A DNA stretch of 7,442 bases from Bacteriovoracaceae bacterium (GTDB taxonomy: Bacteria; Bdellovibrionota; Bacteriovoracia; Bacteriovoracales; Bacteriovoracaceae): the NCBI GenBank assembly GCA_947448095.1, contig CANFNN010000144.1, positions 1 through 7,442 on the forward strand, in the 5' to 3' direction. The position numbers and the translations under genes are program-made. Shown piece after piece: positions 1-5,755 of the stretch. A model generated the notes under the pieces. The model was not told the DNA's origin. It was given only the letters and a program-made list of their open reading frames with translations, and searched no databases. Positions within the stretch are counted from its first letter, which is position 1; every line of letters begins with the position of its first letter.

Positions 1-580
1 ACGCTAGTCCCGCCTCTTGAAACGAGGGTAGTCCCCAAGCTCCAAAAACCAGCGCATAGTTTAGTCCCAAGTTAAATACAGCTGCAGCAATCGCCGTGAT
101 ATTGGCGGCAAAAGTTTTCTCCTGCGACTGGTAGAATTCTTTCACGCCTTGATACAAACATAATCCGAATGAAGAAAAACTCGTAATGAGAATATAGGTC
201 ATGATGATGCGATTAAGCTCTGGACCATAATCCAAAAGAGTTACCAGAAAATAACTCAGTAAAGACAATGCACACGAGCCTACGGAAACCAGCATGCTGT
301 AAGTAATAATAGTCCAGTAGGTTCCAGCAACATCCTCACCCTTGCCTCTTATTTGCGCCAGGATGGGACCGATTGAAAACTGAAGCCCAAGAAGCGAAAT
401 TTGAATCGGATTTAAAATTGCGATCGCCAAACCGATAGCTGCCAGACATTCGCGAGAATATCTACCGGCAATGATCATATCCCCTGTGCCAATTAGCATT
501 AATCCGATTTGGCCAAAAATTATTGGCCCGGAGAAGATCAAAATTTGTTTTAAGGCATCGGAGCGTTTTAAAATAGTCAT
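1..580 (-). CDS. MATE-family multidrug/metabolite efflux transporter, N-terminal part (partial)
   Basis: Reading down from the ATG at 580-578 gives 193 uninterrupted codons that leave the window at base 1, so the C-terminal half or more is missing (MATE proteins are usually about 440-480 residues). MATE proteins are inner-membrane antiporters that export drugs or metabolites in exchange for Na+ or H+. Family features seen here are the first helix with SGPIIFGQIGLM (residues 17-28), the loop GTGDMIIAGRYS followed by LAAIGLA (31-53), the QIRGKGED stretch (76-83) matching the conserved 'Q..G.G' region after helix 2, and the YQGVKEFYQS element (143-152) before helix 5. At least five hydrophobic segments are visible. 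The ATG shares its A with the TAA stop of the upstream deformylase gene (TAATG), and there is no good Shine-Dalgarno, so translation is probably coupled. The substrate cannot be told; a polysaccharide-flippase relative is a less likely alternative. Confidence 0.88.
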   Translation of the reverse strand, partial: MTILKRSDALKQILIFSGPIIFGQIGLMLIGTGDMIIAGRYSRECLAAIGLAIAILNPIQISLLGLQFSIGPILAQIRGKGEDVAGTYWTIITYSMLVSVGSCALSLLSYFLVTLLDYGPELNRIIMTYILITSFSSFGLCLYQGVKEFYQSQEKTFAANITAIAAAVFNLGLNYALVFGAWGLPSFQEAGLA

Positions 581-1122
581 TATTCAACACTCGCTGGGGA
601 CTTTATAAATTCATCAAATTCTTCTTGGTATGCGATGAGAGTTGGATCTTTCACTCTATCAATGTAGAGCTTACCAAAAAGATGATCGAGTTCATGCTGA
701 ATCACCGTGGCCAAGAATCCCTTTGCCTCTAGTTCCTGGGCTTCACCCAATTCATTTACGTAAGAAACCATTATGTGTTGCGGGCGTTCCACAAATCCTC
801 TGAGTCCAGGCACGGAAAGACAGCCTTCCCAGTAGCCCGTTTCATCAGGAGCAAGGACTCGCACCACAGGATTAATGAATACCGTAAAGGGCAGATGAAT
901 TTCTTCACCGTAGCGATTAAATTTTTCAAGCTCAATGACACAGACCTGCAAGGATTCTCCAATTTGAGGAGCCGCGATCCCAATGCCGCCGTAATGCTTC
1001 ATAGAATCGCGCAGATCCAGAAGCAACTGAGTAAAACCCTCGGACTTAATGTCCCCCATCTTTACATCAGAAGCCGTTCTCCTAAGAATAGGATTTCCCA
1101 TACGACAAATGGGCCGAATCAT
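580..1122 (-). CDS. def: Peptide deformylase (PDF1A-like)
   Basis: This cytoplasmic metalloenzyme removes the formyl group from the N-terminal fMet of new proteins. All three family motifs are present in 180 residues, a normal length: motif 1 GIGIAAPQ (46-53), motif 2 EGCLS (99-103) and motif 3 QHELDH (142-147). Cys101, His143 and His147 would bind the metal, Glu144 is the catalytic base and Gln53 shapes the oxyanion hole. The surroundings of motifs 2 and 3 (EGCLSVPGLRGFVERP and GFLATVIQHELDHLFG) resemble the mitochondrial/plant PDF1A branch more than E. coli Def; this is a judgement from memory. The start is well supported by GGGAG about seven bases upstream of the ATG. The usual partner fmt is not adjacent; instead the gene overlaps a MATE exporter by one base. 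It may therefore be a second deformylase copy rather than the only one. Confidence 0.95.
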   Translation of the reverse strand: MIRPICRMGNPILRRTASDVKMGDIKSEGFTQLLLDLRDSMKHYGGIGIAAPQIGESLQVCVIELEKFNRYGEEIHLPFTVFINPVVRVLAPDETGYWEGCLSVPGLRGFVERPQHIMVSYVNELGEAQELEAKGFLATVIQHELDHLFGKLYIDRVKDPTLIAYQEEFDEFIKSPASVE

Positions 1123-1167
1123 AATCTTCTCCCGTTTTTTAGTTTCAAATGAACGTTTGCACTCATA

Positions 1168-1196
1168 TTTACCTTTAGATGACCGATTAGTTTAAT
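1168..1196 (+). promoter_or_regulatory. Candidate sigma-70-type promoter for the 1214 gene
   Basis: TTTACC (1168-1173) and TTTAAT (1191-1196) match the -35 and -10 consensus at 4/6 and 5/6 positions with an ideal 17-base spacer. Initiation about seven bases downstream would start the mRNA near 1203, right at the AAGGAA ribosome-binding site, giving a very short leader. The -10 lies within a perfect dyad (see 1184-1198). Prediction by eye only. Confidence 0.4.
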
Positions 1197-1198
1197 CG
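1184..1198. repeat. Perfect 15-bp dyad overlapping a -10 element (possible operator)
   Basis: CGATTA-GTT-TAATCG has two perfect six-base arms around a three-base centre. It sits between the divergent deformylase and secreted-protein genes and covers the candidate -10 at 1191-1196. That position suits a repressor site, but it could also be a chance palindrome in AT-rich DNA. No T-tract follows, so it is not a terminator. Confidence 0.4.
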
Positions 1199-1213
1199 TA
1201 ATAAGGAATTCAA

Positions 1214-1933
1214 ATGATAAGACTTATTTTTACTTTGGCCATCAACCTTCTTATCTCTCTTCCCACTTTTGCTTTAGTAGTGGATCAAAAAGAGATTAAG
1301 TTTACGGCCAAAACAGAGACCTTGCTTAAAGGAGATATTCAATATGCGCTTGATATCCTTCCTAAGCGTAAATTTAACACGAAGTATCCAGAACTTCAGG
1401 GTCTAGATTCTTTGGGCATCATGCAAGAGCCGAATGTCCGCATCATTATTTCTAAAACGGCCTATATTGTTGAGAAGCCTGTAGGTTTTTTTGACCATCT
1501 CAACACAGTCGATGAAAAATTTATTGGACATGTTTTAGGTGAGCAGTCAGTGCAGAAAATGTCTGAGAATACTTTCAAAGTCAAAGTTCCAGGTGAATCA
1601 GGCTATTCCTATAAGATAAAAACTTATTTTGATTCAGATGACATTAGCACTCTTCCTAACTCCAAAGTTGTGAGAGCCGTCACTCAGGCCAGAAAAATGG
1701 ATGTCATTTCACAAAGTGCCTCGTCTACGACCTACAAAGAGCTGACAAAATTTTCAAAATACTTTGTTGGCGGAATTCAGGTGAGTTCATTTATTCCGAT
1801 TAAAGAGAATAAAACTCTTGTTCTGAATTACTCATTATTCGCGGTCAAAAAATACTACGCGATTGAAAAGCTTCTTCGCAGGAGTGTTCAAGAAGAGGCC
1901 ATGGCCCAAAAAGACCTCATCAACAGCTACTAA
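1214..1933 (+). CDS. Secreted protein of unknown function (239 aa)
   Basis: I do not recognise a named family. The N-terminus is a clear Sec signal peptide: MIR, a hydrophobic run (residues 4-17), then a TFA signal-peptidase I site, so the mature protein probably begins near residue 21. The mature part has no cysteine and no later membrane segment, which indicates a soluble periplasmic or secreted protein. It alternates strand-like stretches, for example VRIIISKTAYIVEK (75-88) and TLVLNYSLFAVKKYYA (201-216), and ends in a basic, probably helical tail (217-239). A long hydrophobic strand pattern followed by a C-terminal helix is reminiscent of SRPBCC/START-like lipid-binding folds, but this is a weak impression, not a motif match. 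The start is supported by AAGGAA ending six bases before the ATG. The gene is monocistronic as far as visible, and no terminator is evident after its TAA. Confidence 0.8.
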   Translation: MIRLIFTLAINLLISLPTFALVVDQKEIKFTAKTETLLKGDIQYALDILPKRKFNTKYPELQGLDSLGIMQEPNVRIIISKTAYIVEKPVGFFDHLNTVDEKFIGHVLGEQSVQKMSENTFKVKVPGESGYSYKIKTYFDSDDISTLPNSKVVRAVTQARKMDVISQSASSTTYKELTKFSKYFVGGIQVSSFIPIKENKTLVLNYSLFAVKKYYAIEKLLRRSVQEEAMAQKDLINSY

Positions 1934-2021
1934 GATCCATTCGAAGTGCCTATCCTTTAGACAGCTGTTTAGAACCTCACCTCTTATACACCCGTAACCT
2001 ATTGAAAAATCATGCCCTTTT

Positions 2022-2038
2022 TTGGCATCTGGCTTGTA
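2022..2038 (+). promoter_or_regulatory. Sigma-54-like -24/-12 element upstream of the 2102 gene
   Basis: TTGGCA (2022-2027) is followed by TTGTA (2034-2038), placing GG and the downstream G exactly ten bases apart as in RpoN promoters (TTGGCACG-N4-TTGCA). The -12 dinucleotide is GT rather than the strongly preferred GC, which weakens the call. No good -35/-10 pair was found in the 1934-2101 gap. The -24 half also forms the right arm of ATGCC-N7-GGCAT (2012-2028). Predicted start near 2049 would give a leader of about 50 bases. Confidence 0.3.
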
Positions 2039-2101
2039 ATACCCTTAGCACAAGCGATGCGGGCAGGAAGTCTAAATGCTTAAACTAAACAGGGGAATAT
2101 T

Positions 2102-2476
2102 ATGAAAATTTCATCAGCATTAGGTTTCTTAGGTCTCTTACTTTTTGTTCACAGCTTTAACTCATTTGCCTCTTCAGGCCCGATAGAATGCAAAACCGCT
2201 TTCGGCGAAAAAAGCTTCGTCATTGAAGACGGAAGAATTTCTTTTAGTAAAGAAGATGAGGCCGGCGTCAGCCGTTCGATCTCATCGGTCTCTGGTGACT
2301 CTGTGCGAACTCACACTAAACATTTGGGCTTTACCAAAACCCTCTACATTGACGGAAATAAACACCGAATTAATGTTCAAAACTCCCAGGAGTTTTCTGA
2401 AGTTAACGACTATCTTTCAATCACTTCTCCTAAAGGTCATGAGATGACATACCCCCTCAATTGTCATTCGGCCTAG
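2102..2476 (+). CDS. Small secreted protein of unknown function (124 aa), two cysteines
   Basis: Not recognised as a member of a known family. A Sec signal peptide is plain: MK, hydrophobic residues 6-17, and a SFA cleavage site at 21-23, leaving about 101 mature residues. The mature protein has exactly two cysteines, Cys30 near its N-terminus and Cys121 near its C-terminus, which could form a disulfide closing the domain. The body is polar with short alternating hydrophobic residues (FVIEDGRISF, 39-48; TLYIDGNKHRINV, 80-92), so an all-beta periplasmic or extracellular domain is likely. The start is supported by a strong AGGGGA five bases upstream of the ATG. The stop is followed in frame by two further TAG codons (2474-2482). 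A strong intrinsic terminator lies about 20 bases after the stop, so this is probably its own transcription unit, possibly driven by the sigma-54-like site upstream. Confidence 0.8.
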   Translation: MKISSALGFLGLLLFVHSFNSFASSGPIECKTAFGEKSFVIEDGRISFSKEDEAGVSRSISSVSGDSVRTHTKHLGFTKTLYIDGNKHRINVQNSQEFSEVNDYLSITSPKGHEMTYPLNCHSA

Positions 2477-2496
2477 TAGTAGATACCCCCCTGTTC

Positions 2497-2536
2497 AAAA
2501 AAGGGACTATGGCCGGATGCCGGATGTCCCTTTTTT
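2497..2536 (+). terminator. Strong intrinsic terminator, long A/T-flanked stem with structured loop
   Basis: AAAAAAGGGAC (2497-2507) pairs perfectly with GTCCCTTTTTT (2526-2536), an 11-bp stem ending in a six-T run. The 18-base loop is not random: it holds two tandem copies of GCCGGAT (2512-2525), and CCGG (2513-2516) can pair with CCGG (2520-2523) around an ATG triloop, extended by AT/AT outside a GG bulge. The A-run on the left makes it usable from both directions. It ends transcription of the 2102 gene and lies only 35 bases before the next probable start codon (2572). Confidence 0.92.
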
Positions 2537-2557
2537 AATTACTTTTCATGACTCAAT

Positions 2558-2572
2558 TGCTAATTTTTAGCA
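2558..2572 (+). repeat. Perfect 15-bp dyad touching the start codon of the peptidase-like gene
   Basis: TGCTAA-TTT-TTAGCA has perfect six-base arms around three bases. The last base is the A of the ATG at 2572, and neither this ATG nor the one at 2548 has a Shine-Dalgarno sequence. In mRNA a small hairpin here would occupy the place of the ribosome-binding site. It is AU-rich and would be weak. Confidence 0.35.
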
Positions 2573-3339
2573 TGTCCAAAATCCGGTCATTTTCATTCTT
2601 GTTTATCCTCTTCAGCACGGCTTGTTTTGCACGCCCAACTTCCTACACAGAATTGCTGGATTATGTTCAGGAAGCTCCAGATCAAGGCGACACCAATACC
2701 TGCTTATTTGTAGCCTCAACTGGTGCCATGGAATTAATTGCCAATAAAGAAAATGGCATCAAAAATCCAAAGCCTTTTGGAGCCTTTGATCTCTCAGAAT
2801 CATTTGTGATTAATGCTCCGGATACAGAAACAAAATCTTTTATTGAAACACCTGTTCTGAGATTTAATAACGGATTCGGAATTCACATAAAAAATTGGCC
2901 TTATGAAGCCTGGAGAGGATCTGAGGCAAATACTTCTGTTTGGGTCAGACACCCTAATTATCAAAATCTGCCTAAAGTCATTTTACCAGAAATAGAAACC
3001 ATCAAACTCTTTCAATTTGGAAATCGCTGGTCAACTTACGTTTTGAACGAAGAGCATGTGGAACAGATTAAAGAAGCTCTCTGGAAGTATAAAAGCCCTG
3101 TCATCATCAATTACAATGATGAAGACTACTGGCACATCATTCTTATTATAGGCTACGACGATAATATCCCTGGTGAATGTTATGACACTGATCCAAAAGA
3201 ATGCGAAGGCAGCATTGGTTCGTTCTATGTCCGTGACTCATTCGGGGTCAAAGTTGAGTTAAGAGACTATGACTGGTTCAAAGTTAAGGGCAATACTGCT
3301 GCCGTTGTGAAAGCAAAAAACAATTCATTAAAAGAGTAA
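2572..3339 (+). CDS. Secreted papain-like (C1-type) cysteine peptidase homologue with Asn-to-Asp change
   Basis: Numbering from the ATG at 2572 (255 aa). Residues 1-20 form a typical Sec signal peptide (MSKIR, a hydrophobic core, CFA cleavage site); STAC at 15-18 could be read as a poor lipobox. The C1/papain signature follows: DQGDTNTC puts Gln38 six residues before Cys44, exactly the spacing of papain Gln19-Cys25; LSE at 74-76 matches the conserved LSEQ region; WHIILIIGYDDN carries the catalytic His188; and YVRDSFG (219-225) aligns with papain KNSWG but has Asp222 for the catalytic Asn. The Cys at papain position 22 is Thr here. It may be an active protease using Cys-His-Asp or an inactive relative. 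An in-frame ATG at 2548 would add eight residues, but 2572 gives the better signal peptide. No Shine-Dalgarno is seen at either. leuS begins three bases after its stop, so they are one operon. Confidence 0.75.
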   Translation: MSKIRSFSFLFILFSTACFARPTSYTELLDYVQEAPDQGDTNTCLFVASTGAMELIANKENGIKNPKPFGAFDLSESFVINAPDTETKSFIETPVLRFNNGFGIHIKNWPYEAWRGSEANTSVWVRHPNYQNLPKVILPEIETIKLFQFGNRWSTYVLNEEHVEQIKEALWKYKSPVIINYNDEDYWHIILIIGYDDNIPGECYDTDPKECEGSIGSFYVRDSFGVKVELRDYDWFKVKGNTAAVVKAKNNSLKE

Positions 3340-3342
3340 ATC

Positions 3343-5748
3343 ATGGATTACAAATTTTCAGAAATCGAACCGAAATGGCAAAAATATTGGGACGCTAATA
3401 AAACTTTTAAAACAGTTTTAGATACCACTAAGCCCAAATACTACGTTCTCGACATGTTCCCTTATCCTTCGGGAGCTGGGCTTCACGTAGGTCACCCTGA
3501 AGGCTATACCGCCACGGATATCATGGCGCGCTTTAAACGCATGAATGGCTTTAATGTTCTTCACCCTATGGGATGGGATTCATTTGGTCTTCCGGCGGAA
3601 AACCACGCAATAAAAACCGGCACCCATCCGGACATTACCACTCAAGACAACATCAAAGTCTTTAAACGCCAGTTAAAGTCACTTGGCTTTTCCTATGACT
3701 GGGACCGTGAAGTGGCAACATCCAACGTTGATTACTACAAGTGGACTCAGTGGATTTTTGTTCAGCTTTTTAATAAAGGCCTGGCCTACGAATCTCACAT
3801 GATGGTGAACTGGTGCCCGAATTTAAAAACGGTACTCGCCAACGAAGAAGTCATCGGTGGAAAATCTGAAGTCGGAGGTCACCCCGTCATCAGAAAACCC
3901 ATGAAGCAATGGATGCTCAGAATTACTGAGTATGCTGAACGCCTGCTTGAAGATTTAGATCTTTTAGATTGGCCTGAATCAGTCAAAGAAATGCAAAGAG
4001 TTTGGATCGGAAAATCTGAAGGCGCAATTATCAAGTTCAAGGTGGATAAATCCACTGAAGAAATTGAAGTCTTCACTTCTCGCCCTGATACTCTTTTTGG
4101 TGCCACCTATATGGTGCTGGCCCCAGAGCATGATCTGGTTGATATTATTTCCACGGAAGAACACAAAACTGAAATAAAAAACTACCGTGATATGGCCGCT
4201 CTTAAATCGGACCTTGAAAGAACGGAGCTTAATAAAGACAAATCAGGAACATTTATTGGTGCTTATGCCATCAATCCTGCCAATGGTCAGAAGGTTCCTG
4301 TTTATATTGCTGATTACGTTCTTCACACCTACGGAACAGGCGCCATCATGTCAGTTCCTGCCCATGATGATCGTGACCATGAATTTGCCAAAAAATATCA
4401 TTTACCGATTATCGAAGTTCTCAAAGGTGGAGATGTTAACGAGTCAGCCTTCACTGGTGATGGTGAGCATGTGAATTCAGATTTTTTAAATGGTCTGAAT
4501 AAAACAGATGCCATCAAAAAAATGATTGCATGGTTAGAAGATAAAAAACTTGGATCAAAAAAAATTAACTACAAACTCCGCGACTGGCTATTCTCTCGTC
4601 AGCGCTACTGGGGAGAGCCTTTCCCTATTTTAAAATTCGAAGACGGAACAGTTCGTTGTCTAGATGTTGATGAGCTTCCCGTGGCCCTTCCTCCGGTTGA
4701 AAAATATGAACCAGCTGGAACCGGCGAATCTCCACTTGCTACAATTGAAGAATGGGTCAACGTCATTGATCCTAAAACGGGAAAAAAAGCCAAACGCGAA
4801 ACCAATACCATGCCTCAATGGGCAGGATCTTGTTGGTACTATCTGCGCTTTTGTGATCCTGAAAATAAAACGGAGCCGTGGAATTCAAAAATTGAAAACT
4901 ACTGGATGCCTGTAGATCTTTATGTTGGTGGCGCAGAACATGCTGTTCTTCACCTTCTCTACTCTCGCTTCTGGCACAAAGTCCTCTATGACCTAGGATT
5001 GGTTTCAACTAAAGAGCCTTTTCAAAAGCTCGTGAATCAGGGAATGATATTAGGCGAAGACGGCGAGAAGATGAGTAAGTCTCGCGGCAACGTGATTAAT
5101 CCTGACTCTGTTGTGGTTGAGTATGGAGCTGATGCTCTGAGACTTTATGAAATGTTCATGGGTCCTCTCGATAAAACAAAACCTTGGTCAATGAGTGGCG
5201 TGAAAGGAGTTTATAATTTCCTGAGCCGTGCTAATCGTTTTTTCCTTGATCCCGAAAATTATACTGAAGTTGAAGTTGAGCCAACTTCAAATATTAAAGA
5301 AATGCATAAGATGATCAAAAAAGTGACTGAAGATATTCAGGAGCTTCATTTTAATACAGCGATTTCGCAAATGATGATCTTTTTAAATCATCTTTATAAG
5401 GGCGGAAAAGTTTCGCGCCAAAGTGCAGAGAAATTTGCTCTCGTTCTGAGTCCTTTTGCTCCTCACTTGGCCGAAGAAATTTGGCAGCACTTAGGTCATA
5501 CGAAAACTCTTGCCTACGAAGCTTGGCCTGCCTTTGATGCTCAGTTAGCTAAAGACGAGCTCATCACAGTAGCGGTTCAAATCAACGGTAAAACGCGTGC
5601 TACTTTTGAAGTGGACCCAGATATCTCAAAAGATCATTTGATGGCGATTATCAAGGCCGATGAAAAAGTGATCAAGTACCTTCAGGGAACAATCGTAAAA
5701 GAAATTTATGTGCCTGGAAAAATTTGTAACTTTGTGGTGAAAGAATAA
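3343..5748 (+). CDS. leuS: Leucyl-tRNA synthetase
   Basis: This cytoplasmic class Ia synthetase charges tRNA-Leu with leucine. The 801 residues contain the complete domain set: HIGH-type motif HVGH (48-51) in the Rossmann fold, the CP1 editing domain with FTSRPDT (244-250) and VPAHDDRD (338-345), where Thr250 and Asp345 correspond to the E. coli editing residues Thr252 and Asp345, the DWLFSRQRYWGEP element (414-426), VGGAEHAVLHLLYSRFWH (528-545), KMSKS (576-580) and the anticodon-binding helical domain after about 650. NQGMIL is followed almost directly by KMSKS, so the long leucine-specific insertion of E. coli is absent; the length equals the Bacillus-type enzyme (about 804). Ser246 replaces one of the usual threonines of the editing loop. 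The start is three bases after the peptidase-like gene, with AAAGAG as a weak ribosome site inside that gene's end. No convincing terminator follows. Confidence 0.98.
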   Translation: MDYKFSEIEPKWQKYWDANKTFKTVLDTTKPKYYVLDMFPYPSGAGLHVGHPEGYTATDIMARFKRMNGFNVLHPMGWDSFGLPAENHAIKTGTHPDITTQDNIKVFKRQLKSLGFSYDWDREVATSNVDYYKWTQWIFVQLFNKGLAYESHMMVNWCPNLKTVLANEEVIGGKSEVGGHPVIRKPMKQWMLRITEYAERLLEDLDLLDWPESVKEMQRVWIGKSEGAIIKFKVDKSTEEIEVFTSRPDTLFGATYMVLAPEHDLVDIISTEEHKTEIKNYRDMAALKSDLERTELNKDKSGTFIGAYAINPANGQKVPVYIADYVLHTYGTGAIMSVPAHDDRDHEFAKKYHLPIIEVLKGGDVNESAFTGDGEHVNSDFLNGLNKTDAIKKMIAWLEDKKLGSKKINYKLRDWLFSRQRYWGEPFPILKFEDGTVRCLDVDELPVALPPVEKYEPAGTGESPLATIEEWVNVIDPKTGKKAKRETNTMPQWAGSCWYYLRFCDPENKTEPWNSKIENYWMPVDLYVGGAEHAVLHLLYSRFWHKVLYDLGLVSTKEPFQKLVNQGMILGEDGEKMSKSRGNVINPDSVVVEYGADALRLYEMFMGPLDKTKPWSMSGVKGVYNFLSRANRFFLDPENYTEVEVEPTSNIKEMHKMIKKVTEDIQELHFNTAISQMMIFLNHLYKGGKVSRQSAEKFALVLSPFAPHLAEEIWQHLGHTKTLAYEAWPAFDAQLAKDELITVAVQINGKTRATFEVDPDISKDHLMAIIKADEKVIKYLQGTIVKEIYVPGKICNFVVKE

Positions 5749-5755
5749 TCGCTGC

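Noticed and set aside
775..1152. A 125-codon plus-strand frame opposite the deformylase gene
   Set aside because: It lies antisense within a deformylase gene with all motifs intact, has no ribosome site or recognisable domain, and is a shadow frame.
1956..1973. TTTAGA direct repeat flanking CAGCTG after the 1214 gene
   Set aside because: Too short to interpret; no T-run, so not a terminator, and no sign of a mobile-element target duplication.
2012..2083. A 23-codon frame with a hydrophobic stretch (MPFFGIWLV) upstream of the 2102 gene
   Set aside because: No ribosome-binding site, lies across the predicted sigma-54-like element, and is short enough to arise by chance.
2477..2547. T-box riboswitch before the leuS operon
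   Set aside because: The conserved T-box sequence and the long specifier stem are absent; only a simple terminator is present.
2548..2571. Reading the MTQLL segment, with two adjacent Leu codons, as a leucine attenuation leader peptide for leuS
   Set aside because: It lies after the terminator rather than before it, is in frame with the peptidase gene, has no stop and no ribosome site.
4605..5008. Two minus-strand frames (4605-4811 and 4772-5008) inside leuS
   Set aside because: They overlap the conserved catalytic part of leuS and encode low-complexity serine-rich or composition-driven sequence; shadow frames.
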